Shown here: positions 32,630 through 41,047 of the stretch, piece by piece
Layout: each line of letters begins with the position of its first letter
How positions within the stretch are numbered: the first letter of the stretch is position 1
Assembly: GCF_013359935.1 (NCBI RefSeq)
Contig: NZ_JABMCB010000206.1
Span: forward strand, 372,001 to 436,000
DNA length: 64,000 nt
Direction of reading: 5' to 3'
DNA from: Paenibacillus xylanilyticus
Lineage (GTDB): Bacteria > Bacillota > Bacilli > Paenibacillales > Paenibacillaceae
Position numbers and translations under genes: made by a program
The notes under the pieces: model-generated
The model's input: only the letters and a program-made list of their open reading frames with translations
Told to the model about the DNA's origin: nothing
The model's database searches: none

Positions 32630-34660
32630 TTGTTAATCGGTGTATATCGCAAAAACGATCCTCTACAAACACTGCCCGAGAGACGAATCAGCGAGTTGGT
32701 TGCAGAGGGATGGAGACAGGGTGTAGATGTATTTTTCTTTGATGCCAGCTGCATTGATATGGAGCAGGGAAGCATTAAAGGGAAATTTCAGGTAGGAGAC
32801 TCCTGGATGGAGAAGAGGATCTCCCTGCCGGACGTAATTTTAAATGAAGCACCTGATCCGGTTAAGAGCAGACCAGAGAGTGAGAAGTGGCTGCGCCGCA
32901 GGGTGCCTTTTACGACATTTCTGATCCAAGGCAAATATGAGATTCATAAGAAACTGGAGCCATTATTCCAGGATCATATGGTGCCAACAGAGCGGTTGCT
33001 AGATCTGAATGGACTGCTGGCATTTTTGGATGTGCATAATGAAATAATCGTCAAACCCGATCAGGGGTGCAGGGATAATTCTATTTTTACCGTGAAGAAA
33101 AAGGAACAAAACTACTTATGGCGCCAGCATGCCGAGGAAAGCCAGCTCGATTATACTGATTTGGAGAAGCGTGTACAGGACGTTTTGGCACAAGGATCGT
33201 ATATTATTCAGCCTTATTTTCCTTCGATAACAGAAATGAAGGAGGTCGTGAACTTCCGAGTACATATTCAGCGCAATGGTACGGGACGGTGGGCGGTAAC
33301 CAAGGTGTACCCTATAATCGGCGCCCCGAATTCCATCATTAGCAATTTAAACCAAGGCGGCTGTACCGAGGATGCAAAAAACGTGTTGCAGCAGTTACTT
33401 TCAGATGATGCAGATCAGATCATCCGTGAAATGGAACGGCTTTCTATTCGGATGGCAGAAATAATGAATCGTTCGTACTCCTTTCTGATCGATGAGCTCG
33501 GGATGGATTATATAGTGACCCCTGAAGGGCAATTATTGTTTCTGGAAGCCAACATAAGTCCTCAAACGCGATTTCATGAGCGGGAACGGGCGGCAAAAGC
33601 GATTGAATATGCACAGTATGTGGCGAAGGCAGGGCGCATGGTGTCGAGTCCCGTTGTGGCGATGCTGACTGCTGACTCAGCAGACGAACCGTTGGCAGCT
33701 GCCTGCGCTTACGCAGCGAAGTGGAATGACGCAGAATTCTATTATTTTGGCCCAACGGATGTGCATGCTGAATTGCGGTTCATCAAAGGCTACGTCTATC
33801 AGGATGGAGAGTGGGAAGCCCGGTACTGCCCTTTTCCTAATGTGGTCTACGACCGATTGAAGGAGCGCGGCAATGCGAGTTACGATAATGTTTACGCTGC
33901 TTTGACACATGTTCCTTTTACGGACGAACGAAGTGGTGAATCCCTTAGCAAGAAAAAGATATATGAATTTGTACAAAAGGATCCGGAGCTGTCGACTCAT
34001 CTTATCCCTTATCAAGCAGTTAAACACACTGACGAGGTTCCAGCTTTTATTGATACGCACGGTACTTCTATTATCAAACCCTCTCGGGGGTCATTGGGTG
34101 AAGGGATACTCATTGTTCAGCGGGAAGAGAATGGTTATGCCGTAAAGGACCATCAGCATATTCACAAAATGAGTGAGAAGGAATTCGCCGAATGGATCAC
34201 GATGATCGCCAACAAAAACAGCCATATCGTTCAAAAGTTTATCCGAAGTGAAACCCGGAGTGGGCTTCCTTTCCATATTAGGCTTCATCTTGTTCGTAAC
34301 GGAGAAGGCGAATGGTCGCTTATATCGGCATTTCCCTTTTTGTCGACGCAACGTGATCATAAGGTGGTCAATCATCCAGACTCTCTGCGTGCTGTTACAA
34401 CATGGGATTGGCTGTCACGGCACGAGTTTTCCGATAAACAACAGGTTATGTTTGCCATGCTTAAACGGTTCGCATTAAAAATGGCCGATCATATTGCCGG
34501 CAGTGTAACAGATCGAATATGTGAGTTAGGGATCGATGTGGGAATCGACCCGTCAAGCCAAATATGGCTTTTTGAAGTCAATATGAACAACATCGGTTCA
34601 ACTCATCGAGAGTTTGATGTCGCGCAGAACATTATTCCGTTTGCCCTTTCTTTGCAATGA
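32630..34660 (+). CDS. Tandem YheC/YheD-type ATP-grasp protein, spore-coat associated
   Basis: A 676-residue protein made of two YheC/YheD-like halves. Half 1 (about 1-340): LPDVILNEAPDPV, KLEPLFQDHMVPTERLLD, IIVKPDQGCRDNSIFTV, and the metal-binding strand LLFLEANISPQTRFHE. Half 2 (about 345-676): FPNVVYDRLKERG, KKKIYEFVQKDPELSTHLIP, SIIKPSRGSLGEGILIV, FHIRLHLVRNGEGEW and IWLFEVNMNNIGSTHREFD. ATP-grasp enzymes join a carboxylate to an amine through an acyl phosphate. Bacillus YheC/YheD are endospore-coat-associated proteins of single-unit length, so a covalent tandem is notable. A TTG start at 32630 follows GAGGTGG. Confidence 0.8.
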   Translation: MLIGVYRKNDPLQTLPERRISELVAEGWRQGVDVFFFDASCIDMEQGSIKGKFQVGDSWMEKRISLPDVILNEAPDPVKSRPESEKWLRRRVPFTTFLIQGKYEIHKKLEPLFQDHMVPTERLLDLNGLLAFLDVHNEIIVKPDQGCRDNSIFTVKKKEQNYLWRQHAEESQLDYTDLEKRVQDVLAQGSYIIQPYFPSITEMKEVVNFRVHIQRNGTGRWAVTKVYPIIGAPNSIISNLNQGGCTEDAKNVLQQLLSDDADQIIREMERLSIRMAEIMNRSYSFLIDELGMDYIVTPEGQLLFLEANISPQTRFHERERAAKAIEYAQYVAKAGRMVSSPVVAMLTADSADEPLAAACAYAAKWNDAEFYYFGPTDVHAELRFIKGYVYQDGEWEARYCPFPNVVYDRLKERGNASYDNVYAALTHVPFTDERSGESLSKKKIYEFVQKDPELSTHLIPYQAVKHTDEVPAFIDTHGTSIIKPSRGSLGEGILIVQREENGYAVKDHQHIHKMSEKEFAEWITMIANKNSHIVQKFIRSETRSGLPFHIRLHLVRNGEGEWSLISAFPFLSTQRDHKVVNHPDSLRAVTTWDWLSRHEFSDKQQVMFAMLKRFALKMADHIAGSVTDRICELGIDVGIDPSSQIWLFEVNMNNIGSTHREFDVAQNIIPFALSLQ

Positions 34661-34708
34661 ATTTCTGATACAAAATAATAGCTAAGATTGAAATATCTTT
34701 TTTTCAAT

Positions 34709-34757
34709 GGAAAAAGCCGTTCCAAAGTCAAAATGACTTTAGAGACGGCTTCTTTTA
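34709..34757 (+). terminator. Terminator between convergent genes
   Basis: AAAAAGCCGT and AAAGTCA pair with TGACTTT and ACGGCTT, followed by CTTTT. Confidence 0.75.
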
Positions 34758-34818
34758 ATGGCACTAATGGAGCCTGCATGCCTTGTTATTGGATTAATCA
34801 GATCAAACTTAGTGTGAC

Positions 34819-35115
34819 TTAGTGTTTAACCGCTTCGCCAGCAAATACTTCAACGTTCATCGGAGCAGCCATGAAAGAGGGTGCTTGTTGAACAAATGCT
34901 TGGAAATGCGTGCTTGCGTTATGGGCTGCTGTAGCTGCTTCGTCTTTCCACAATTCGATCATGACATATTGATGTTCTTGTTCTGTGCTTTTGTTCAGAG
35001 CATAGCTGATATTGCCTTCTTCATTGCGTGTTGCTGCAACGAGTTCTTTGGCTGCGGAGAGGAAAGCTTGCTCTTGTTCCGGTTGAATTTGCAGGTGTGC
35101 GTGAATGATAATCAT
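34819..35115 (-). CDS. Antibiotic biosynthesis monooxygenase (ABM) domain protein
   Basis: A 98-residue dimeric alpha-beta barrel protein (MIIIHAHLQIQPEQEQAFLS, later YVMIELWKDEAATAAHNAST) of the YgiN/quinol monooxygenase group. GGAGGTAAATACAC precedes the ATG at 35115. It follows the nitroreductase at 95 bases in the same direction, suggesting a quinone-handling operon controlled by the MarR gene upstream. Confidence 0.85.
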   Translation of the reverse strand: MIIIHAHLQIQPEQEQAFLSAAKELVAATRNEEGNISYALNKSTEQEHQYVMIELWKDEAATAAHNASTHFQAFVQQAPSFMAAPMNVEVFAGEAVKH

Positions 35116-35209
35116 GTGTATTTACCTCCGTTAATGTATATAAATTTGTTTGAATGGTGCCGAAATGTTAAGGGTGACGCTATTCATTAAAAAGGTGAAG
35201 ATAAGATGA

Positions 35210-35860
35210 TTATGCCCAAGTTGTAATGGTATCAACAGGCAGACGGTAGGATGGATGACCATCTTTGGCTGATTTGCCAATGGAGATCAGCATGACTGGT
35301 TGATAGCGTTCTTTGTCCATACCGAAGGCTTCAGCGATCTGGTCTTTTTCATAACCGCCAATAGGGTTTGTATCATAACCATGCGCACGTGCGACAAGCA
35401 TCAATTGCATGGAAACCAGACCTGCATCAATCAGGTTGACATCGCGAAGGGCGGAAGGTGGCATAACATCGTAATAAGGCATTACTTTGGCTAGCTGCAT
35501 ATCCTTCACTTCTTGTGGCATATAACCGAGTTCTACAGCTTTACCAAAAATCTCATCCATATACTCAACATTGTTCATGTCGATAAACACGCCAATGACT
35601 GCGGAAGAAGTCAGAACCTGATTTTGATTAAATCTGGCAAGAGGAGCAAGCTTCTCTTTTCCTTCAGCGGTGTCCACAACCAGGAAACGCCAAGGCTGCA
35701 GGTTGATGGAGGATGGTGCACGGGAAGCTTCTCCCAAAATTTCGGTCATTTCTTCACGGCTGATTTTTACCTCTGGATCATAAAGTTTAACGGAACGACG
35801 GCCATACGTGATTTCGTTAAAATCATTTGTCTTTTGGAACGTACTTTGAAAGGTACTCAT
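35210..35860 (-). CDS. Nitroreductase family protein, quinone-response type
   Basis: A 216-residue FMN-dependent oxidoreductase. FMN-binding motifs are YGRRSVKLYDPEVKIS (about 19-34) and ASRAPSSINLQPWRFLVVD (about 46-64); the C-terminal part has HGYDTNPIGGYEKDQI and PVMLISIGKSAKDG. It probably reduces quinones or nitro compounds with NAD(P)H; the arrangement behind a MarR regulator recalls Bacillus MhqN/MhqR. AAGGAGAG precedes the ATG at 35860. The MarR gene ends 30 bases upstream. Confidence 0.88.
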   Translation of the reverse strand: MSTFQSTFQKTNDFNEITYGRRSVKLYDPEVKISREEMTEILGEASRAPSSINLQPWRFLVVDTAEGKEKLAPLARFNQNQVLTSSAVIGVFIDMNNVEYMDEIFGKAVELGYMPQEVKDMQLAKVMPYYDVMPPSALRDVNLIDAGLVSMQLMLVARAHGYDTNPIGGYEKDQIAEAFGMDKERYQPVMLISIGKSAKDGHPSYRLPVDTITTWA

Positions 35861-35890
35861 GAAATGAATCTCTCCTTTGTAAAAGGGTTA

Positions 35891-36310
35891 TTAAAAATTG
35901 TTTTGCATTCGTTCGAGATAACTCGCGAGAGCTTGAATTTCCTCTTCACTGAAGTCGTGTAAAATCTGATGAATGAAATTTTTCTTCTCTACTTTGTAAC
36001 CTTCAATATGTTTGCGACCATCATCGGTCAGACGAACAAAGGTGACCCGATTGTCTACCGGATTTTTGCGTCTGCTCACCATGCCGTCAGCTTCCAGCTG
36101 CTTCAAATGGCGGGTAATGGCGGCACTATCAATATTAATGATTTTTTGCAGCATCGACTGGTTGATCTCGTCGACCTGATCCAATTCATGCAAAATCTCA
36201 AAACGTGATGAACTGATCCCAGTGCAGCGCTCGAACTTGGGACTGATTTTGTTGCCAAGTGCATTGAGCAGGTTGATGATCTGCTCTTCCTTTGAAACGA
36301 TACGTGTCAT
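35891..36310 (-). CDS. MarR-family repressor
   Basis: A 139-residue winged-helix regulator: dimer helices at both ends, HTH about 50-90 (INQSMLQKIINIDSAAITRH, LKQLEADGMVSRRKNPVDNR) and the wing VTFVRLTDDGRKHIE. No Cys is present in the N-terminal region apart from one (FERCTGISSS), so redox or quinone sensing through that Cys is possible. GGGAGG precedes the ATG at 36310. It is the first gene of a nitroreductase/ABM operon and lies downstream of three tandem palindromes that are its likely operators. Confidence 0.88.
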   Translation of the reverse strand: MTRIVSKEEQIINLLNALGNKISPKFERCTGISSSRFEILHELDQVDEINQSMLQKIINIDSAAITRHLKQLEADGMVSRRKNPVDNRVTFVRLTDDGRKHIEGYKVEKKNFIHQILHDFSEEEIQALASYLERMQNNF

Positions 36311-36415
36311 GACTAGACCTCCCGGGTGAATCTGGACATGAACAACGGCTTATGTTCACACAATCCGATTGTGGCCTTTATGCAGTGCCATTGCTAATAA
36401 AAAATAATGGACGCC

Positions 36416-36460
36416 TCAATCATTGACGTATCAATCATTGACGTATCAATCATTGATAGC
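36416..36460. promoter_or_regulatory. Three tandem operators of the MarR repressor
   Basis: Three 15-bp units, two TCAATCATTGACGTA and one TCAATCATTGATAGC, each contain the palindrome TCAAT-C-ATTGA. The last extends to the perfect 15-bp TATCAATCATTGATA. They lie 106-150 bases upstream of the MarR start codon. Centres are 15 bases apart, placing neighbouring dimers on different helix faces. Confidence 0.7.
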
Positions 36461-36746
36461 TCAACTAATATATCATGGCTATTTTTATTTTGCAAGCCAA
36501 ATTCATATGAAAAAATATGCACATGAATTAGACTTTTTTTGTCGGCTCTTTATGGAGTAGCATGTCCAGTTTTAGAGAGAAATATCGTAATAATGTTGTG
36601 AATGAGACATTTATCAACTCTACTGGGCAAGGATAATGAATGAATACAACTGTAACGCGAATTCAGCAGCAGTATAATTACCCGCCAACTCAAAATGGCT
36701 AGAGAGATCTTTTGCAAAAACGGCTGGTATCCTATATACTTCAAGC

Positions 36747-36766
36747 TATTGATCAATTAATAACTA
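36747..36766. promoter_or_regulatory. TetR operator at its own promoter
   Basis: TATTGATCAATTAATAACTA shares the 11-base core TATTGATCAAT with the perfect palindrome before the next gene (37332-37351). Confidence 0.55.
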
Positions 36767-36784
36767 TGGTTAGAGGTGAATAAT

Positions 36785-37306
36785 ATGACCAAAGATACAA
36801 CGGCTTCAGTGAATCGGCGGAACGATATAATCTCGGCAGCCATCGAAGTATTTGCAGAGATCGGCTACTACCGTGCAACGACAGCTCAAGTAGCTGAAAG
36901 GGCACAGATTTCGCAACCGTATATTTTTCGCTTTTTCAAAACAAAAGAAGCGCTGTTGCTGACTGCACTTGAAGTTTCATGGACGCGGGTCATAGATTCG
37001 TTTCGGCTGGTGGTGGAAACGGCCACACCGGATCAACTGGAGAGCGAGTTGATTGAAGCGTACGAGCAGATTTTGGAGTCTCACAAAAGCGAAATTATGC
37101 TCCAGATGCAAGCACAAACCATTCAGGAAGATGTCATCCGGCAGGCAATGCAAAAAGGTTTTGGCGAAGTAAGAACGATGGTTTTGAATGCTTTTAGCAA
37201 TGCAGGCATTGCCGATGCGAAGCAAAGAACGTTGGTTTTCCTGGCGATCGGCATGTTATGCAATATATCGACAGCACTGGATATGCCTGAGCTCAAAGAG
37301 AGATAG
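36785..37306 (+). CDS. TetR-family repressor
   Basis: A 173-residue regulator with an N-terminal HTH (about 10-50; RNDIISAAIEVFAEIGYYRA, VAERAQISQPYIFRFFKTKE) and a helical ligand domain. ATG 36785 is used because AGAGGTG ends just before it; GTG 36776 overlaps that site. It probably represses itself and the epimerase gene 66 bases downstream, since both promoters share the TTGATCAA palindrome. Ligand unknown. Confidence 0.88.
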   Translation: MTKDTTASVNRRNDIISAAIEVFAEIGYYRATTAQVAERAQISQPYIFRFFKTKEALLLTALEVSWTRVIDSFRLVVETATPDQLESELIEAYEQILESHKSEIMLQMQAQTIQEDVIRQAMQKGFGEVRTMVLNAFSNAGIADAKQRTLVFLAIGMLCNISTALDMPELKER

Positions 37307-37331
37307 AGAGGGTTATTACCCTTTTCAACAA

Positions 37332-37351
37332 TAGTTATTGATCAATAACTA
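37332..37351. promoter_or_regulatory. Perfect 20-bp TetR operator
   Basis: TAGTTATTGATCAATAACTA is a perfect palindrome immediately upstream of the epimerase gene. Confidence 0.7.
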
Positions 37352-37372
37352 AACAGGAAAAGGAGAATGGAC

Positions 37373-38350
37373 ATGAAAAAAGCTATTGTTATCGGGGCAA
37401 CAGGCGGAACAGGTGTGGCAGTTACACAGGAATTGATTAACCGGGGGATATCGACTGTGGCATATGGGCGTTCACGACACAAATTGGAACAGCTTGCTGC
37501 AGCATTGGGGTCTCCAAGTCACCTTCAGCTCGCCGTGGGGGATGCCTTCGAACCGAATGAGATCATTGCTGCTTCCCAGGAAGTTGATGTGATGTTTCAC
37601 TGTGCCAACGTCCCGTATAACGAGATGGAGAGCAGGCTGCTACCTCTGGGTGAATCTGTTATGAAGGCAGCAGAGCAGTTGGCTCTGAAGGTCGTTGTCA
37701 TAGATGGTATATACCCTTATGGTAGAAGCCAAATGAATGAGGTAACGGAAGAACATCCGAAGCAGCCCCATACCCGAAAAGGAAAAACAAGACTGGCCTA
37801 TGAACAGATGTTATTCAGCAGCAAGTGGACCAGAGCCCAAATCATGATTGTACGCTTGCCTGATTATTATGGTCCGACGGCGAATGAGGCATCCTACCTG
37901 GGATCAACACTTGAATCCATAGCGAAAGGCAAAATGGCCTTCTTTATCGGTAATATGAAGACTCCGCGGGAGTATATCTATTTACCTGACGCAGCAGTCA
38001 TGGTGGTGGAGTTGGCAAACAGGGAGAATACGTATGGGCAGAACTGGAATATTCCCGGTTCAGGCATCATCGCAGGTAATGACATCGTCCGGATTGCACA
38101 GAAGGCAGCAGGTGTAACCAAACCTGTAGTGCCGCTGGGTAAAATCGGGTTGTCCTTGATCGGGCTGGGGGTGCCTGTGATGAGGGAAATTGTAGAGATG
38201 TTATATCTGACCGAGGAGCCGCTCATTTTAAGCCGACAAAAGTACGAGCGCAACATTGGTCCGGTGCAGGCGACTTCGTTCGAAGAAGGAATTGCGGTGA
38301 CAATCAGACAGCTGCTGAAGAAGTGGATTATATTTTTTGTTCATTTGTGA
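37373..38350 (+). CDS. NAD(P)-binding epimerase/reductase-like protein
   Basis: A 325-residue extended-SDR or atypical-SDR protein. The nucleotide loop is KAIVIGATGGTGVAV at the N-terminus, NVPYNE near 80, and the family YxxxK is replaced by a region RLAYEQML; PYGRSQMNEVTEE precedes it. Function as a dehydrogenase or isomerase is uncertain; the TetR control suggests a response to a small molecule. ATG 37373 is used because AAGGAG is spaced for it; ATG 37367 would be one base from the site. Confidence 0.8.
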   Translation: MKKAIVIGATGGTGVAVTQELINRGISTVAYGRSRHKLEQLAAALGSPSHLQLAVGDAFEPNEIIAASQEVDVMFHCANVPYNEMESRLLPLGESVMKAAEQLALKVVVIDGIYPYGRSQMNEVTEEHPKQPHTRKGKTRLAYEQMLFSSKWTRAQIMIVRLPDYYGPTANEASYLGSTLESIAKGKMAFFIGNMKTPREYIYLPDAAVMVVELANRENTYGQNWNIPGSGIIAGNDIVRIAQKAAGVTKPVVPLGKIGLSLIGLGVPVMREIVEMLYLTEEPLILSRQKYERNIGPVQATSFEEGIAVTIRQLLKKWIIFFVHL

Positions 38351-38726
38351 TTGATTGATCACTAACAAAATATAATATGGTATATCTAATGATGGGCAGA
38401 TCCAGAATTTTTATGGGTCTGCTTTTTTTGTCTTGATGAAGATGAGCATGAATAGTGGCTTTATGGTTTCTGATAGACAACCGATAGAACATCAGGCTTT
38501 GTTTCGTTACTATCCACAAGCATGTTAGTTATTTTTAGATGTGATGACAATAAATATGACGTGAACTTCAAAACAAGAAAAAGAACTCATATAATAAACG
38601 GTAATATAACGCGGAGATACAATAAAATACAACGAATCCTCTTGATCTGACGTTAATCTGACATCGATTTTCAAAAAGAAGATAGATCTAATTTTTACAA
38701 AGTGCATATTGAAAGGGTTGAGGATC
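38351..38726. other. Intergenic region with terminator, otherwise empty
   Basis: Contains a TTGATCAC motif (38354) resembling half of the TetR operator, a terminator at 38396-38429, and about 280 bases of AT-rich sequence before the flavin monooxygenase in which I see no gene. Confidence 0.5.
38396..38429 (+). terminator. Terminator after the epimerase-like gene
   Basis: GCAGATCC pairs with GGGTCTGC (one G-T pair), followed by TTTTTTT. Confidence 0.75.
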
Positions 38727-40154
38727 ATGAGCCTTGAAGCTTTGAACCAACGTGTAAAAAACGATCTCACTTATTTGGCATATGGCGGGGCAGATTGGGT
38801 GCGTCCAACGAAACATGCCGATGGACATGTATATGACGTGATTATTGTAGGTGGCGGACAGAGTGGCCTGGGGGCTGCTTTTGGCCTTCTGCGTGAGCGG
38901 ATTTCCAACATTCTAATTATCGACGAAAATAAGGCTGGACTGGAGGGACCTTGGGAGACATACGCTCGCATGGTAACCCTGCGTACACCTAAACACCTAA
39001 CGTCCATTGATCTTGGAATTCCCTCCTTAACGTTTCGTTCCTGGTGGGAAGCACAGGTTGGACCTGAAGGTTGGCAGGCGCTGGACAAGATTCCACGCGG
39101 GGATTGGATGAATTATTTGCGTTGGTACAGGGAAGTGTTGAATTTGCCTGTAGTCAACGAAGTGAAATTAAAAATGATCGAACCCATGCCTGAAGGAGTC
39201 CATCAACTTCACGTGGAGGGTCCCGGAGCTGCTTCGGGTCAGCTACTCGCGCGTAAAGTTGTGCTGGCCACCGGTATACAGGGAGGGGGAGAGTGGCATG
39301 TACCACCCATGATTGCCGAACGATTGCCAAGAGAGCTGTATGCTCATACTTCGGAGGCTATCGATTATGAACGGCTGCGGGGCAAAAGAATTGCAGTGCT
39401 TGGGGGAGGTGCTTCTGCTTTTGATAATGCGAGTTTTGCACTCGCAGCAGGTGCGGCTGAAGCTCATGTATTTGTGCGGAGAGAACAACTTCCAAGTGTA
39501 AATCCCATACGTCAGATGGAGCAATCCGGAATGATTGAACGTTTCCATGCATTACGGGCAGCCGACAAATACGCGGTTATCTCACACTTTTTTCAATTTA
39601 ATCAGCCTCCAACCAATGATACCTTCAACCGGGCTGCGGCTTGGCCAGGGTTCGAATTACATTTGAATTCACCTTGGCTCAATGTGGAAGCGAACGACAA
39701 TGGAGCAGTGGTCACGACGGCTGAGGGGCAATTTGCTTTTGATTTCCTGGTGATTAGTACGGGGCTGTTAAGTGATCCCGCATTACGACCAGAACTCCAA
39801 CTGGTGGAAAAACATATTGCTCGTTGGGCAGATTGTTATCAGGCTCCGCCTGAGCATCGCAATGAGCTGCTGGATGCACATCCCTTCCTTACTTCCGGAT
39901 TTGCCATGACAAGCAGAAGTGAAGCAGGTGAATCACAGCTGCATGGGTTATTCGTTTTCAATTACTCGGCTCTTGCAAGTTGTGGCTTGTCCGCCTCTGC
40001 AATCTCCGGTACCAAGAGTGCTGTTCCGAAGCTTGTGTCTGCCATAGCTGATCAGCTGTTTCTAGATGATCGGGAGACGATACTGCAGCTATTTTATGAT
40101 TATAATGAACAGGAATTCACAGCATCTTGGGCAAAAAGTGGCGTTCCTGGCTGA
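38727..40154 (+). CDS. FAD/NAD(P)-binding monooxygenase-like protein
   Basis: A 475-residue flavoprotein. The FAD-binding GxGxxG appears as DVIIVGGGQSGLGAAFGLL (about 37-55), the second dinucleotide site as GKRIAVLGGGASAFDNASFA (about 218-237), and LLVIST-like FDFLVISTGLLSDP near 340. The segment LRTPKHLTSIDLG resembles flavin monooxygenases of the FMO/lysine-hydroxylase group. It probably oxygenates a small substrate with NADPH. ATG 38727 is chosen over an upstream in-frame TTG (38709). No partner gene is nearby. Confidence 0.85.
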   Translation: MSLEALNQRVKNDLTYLAYGGADWVRPTKHADGHVYDVIIVGGGQSGLGAAFGLLRERISNILIIDENKAGLEGPWETYARMVTLRTPKHLTSIDLGIPSLTFRSWWEAQVGPEGWQALDKIPRGDWMNYLRWYREVLNLPVVNEVKLKMIEPMPEGVHQLHVEGPGAASGQLLARKVVLATGIQGGGEWHVPPMIAERLPRELYAHTSEAIDYERLRGKRIAVLGGGASAFDNASFALAAGAAEAHVFVRREQLPSVNPIRQMEQSGMIERFHALRAADKYAVISHFFQFNQPPTNDTFNRAAAWPGFELHLNSPWLNVEANDNGAVVTTAEGQFAFDFLVISTGLLSDPALRPELQLVEKHIARWADCYQAPPEHRNELLDAHPFLTSGFAMTSRSEAGESQLHGLFVFNYSALASCGLSASAISGTKSAVPKLVSAIADQLFLDDRETILQLFYDYNEQEFTASWAKSGVPG

Positions 40155-40240
40155 TCCAGTTCTTATCCAATCCTTATCCAATCCTATAGACCGTTCAGCG
40201 TGCTTATGCTGTGCGGTTTTGTTTATTTTATAGGAGAATC

Positions 40241-40269
40241 TTACACTCTGTGCGGTTTTGTTGTAAAAT
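40241..40269 (+). promoter_or_regulatory. Sigma-A-type promoter
   Basis: TTACAC (40241-40246), 17 bases, TAAAAT (40264-40269). The sequence CTGTGCGGTTTTGTT occurs both in its spacer and 40 bases upstream, as a short direct repeat. Confidence 0.6.
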
Positions 40270-40303
40270 GTCGAATGGAACATGTAAAGGCAGGTGTAAG
40301 TGG

Positions 40304-40780
40304 ATGAAAGAAATGAACTACGAACAGTTTAGAGCCCATTTGAAGAAAGCTTCCCGCAAACGGGGCGTACCCATGATCAAGATTGTTGCTTTTCAGGAGA
40401 AGTATATGAAGATTGAGGATATTCAATTTTTCGATGTAGAGCAAAACTACATGAGTGTCCAGGCATGTAATACGCTTTGGATGAACCTGGAGAACAAGTC
40501 TTTTCGAAACATGGTGTCTCACCCTCTGCAGTTTTATAGGGATATGGAAGACCTGGGAAGGCAATCGTTCGAGAATATGATTAAAGAACTGTATGATACA
40601 GCAGTTCCTCTTTTATTGGATTATGATCCCAATGATTATTACACATCCGAACAGCTGGCAGCGATCCTGGCTACCGATGAAAATAAGCTGATTGAGCAGT
40701 TGGAGATGGGACGCTTCAAAGGTGCTTTTATTAATGAAGAGGGAAAATGGCTTAAACCCAAACCAGGGATGAACCCATAG
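40304..40780 (+). CDS. Unrecognised 158-residue protein
   Basis: Soluble, charged protein starting MKEMNYEQFRAHLKKASRKR. The C-terminal 45 residues (YYTSEQLAAILATDENKLIE, MGRFKGAFINEEGKWLKP) look like an excisionase-type helix-turn-helix, while the N-terminal part is not recognised. The ATG at 40304 follows AAAGGCAGGTG. A clear promoter precedes it and a perfect terminator follows, so it is expressed as a single-gene unit. Possible small DNA-binding protein; not certain. Confidence 0.6.
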   Translation: MKEMNYEQFRAHLKKASRKRGVPMIKIVAFQEKYMKIEDIQFFDVEQNYMSVQACNTLWMNLENKSFRNMVSHPLQFYRDMEDLGRQSFENMIKELYDTAVPLLLDYDPNDYYTSEQLAAILATDENKLIEQLEMGRFKGAFINEEGKWLKPKPGMNP

Positions 40781-40790
40781 ATGTTTGATA

Positions 40791-40820
40791 ATCCTGCAAT
40801 GTAACAGCTGCAGGTTTTTT
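40791..40820 (+). terminator. Terminator of the 158-residue protein gene
   Basis: CCTGCA pairs with TGCAGG, followed by TTTTTT. Confidence 0.75.
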
Positions 40821-41047
40821 GATGTTTGAGCAAGGATAGAAGATACTATCGCTTGTTAGGGAGTAGAAACTACAGGGATAGGATTTTAGTATTGGATGAA
40901 AGTGAACGTTTTAGTTTATATTATGGGAGATACTGGAGTGAAAAAGTCGAAAGTTGCGAATTTTTGAAGGTTTCTAAATTATTTTGAATGAAAATGATTG
41001 TTTTTTGCGAGATTTATGTTACTATAGAAGCAGTTGGAGGAATGAAT

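Larger units (their letters stand above)
36311..36784. other. Divergent regulatory region between MarR and TetR genes
   Basis: Carries the promoter and operators of the MarR operon (left-reading) and the promoter and operator of the TetR gene (right-reading). The two operator classes are listed separately. Nothing else recognised. Confidence 0.6.
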
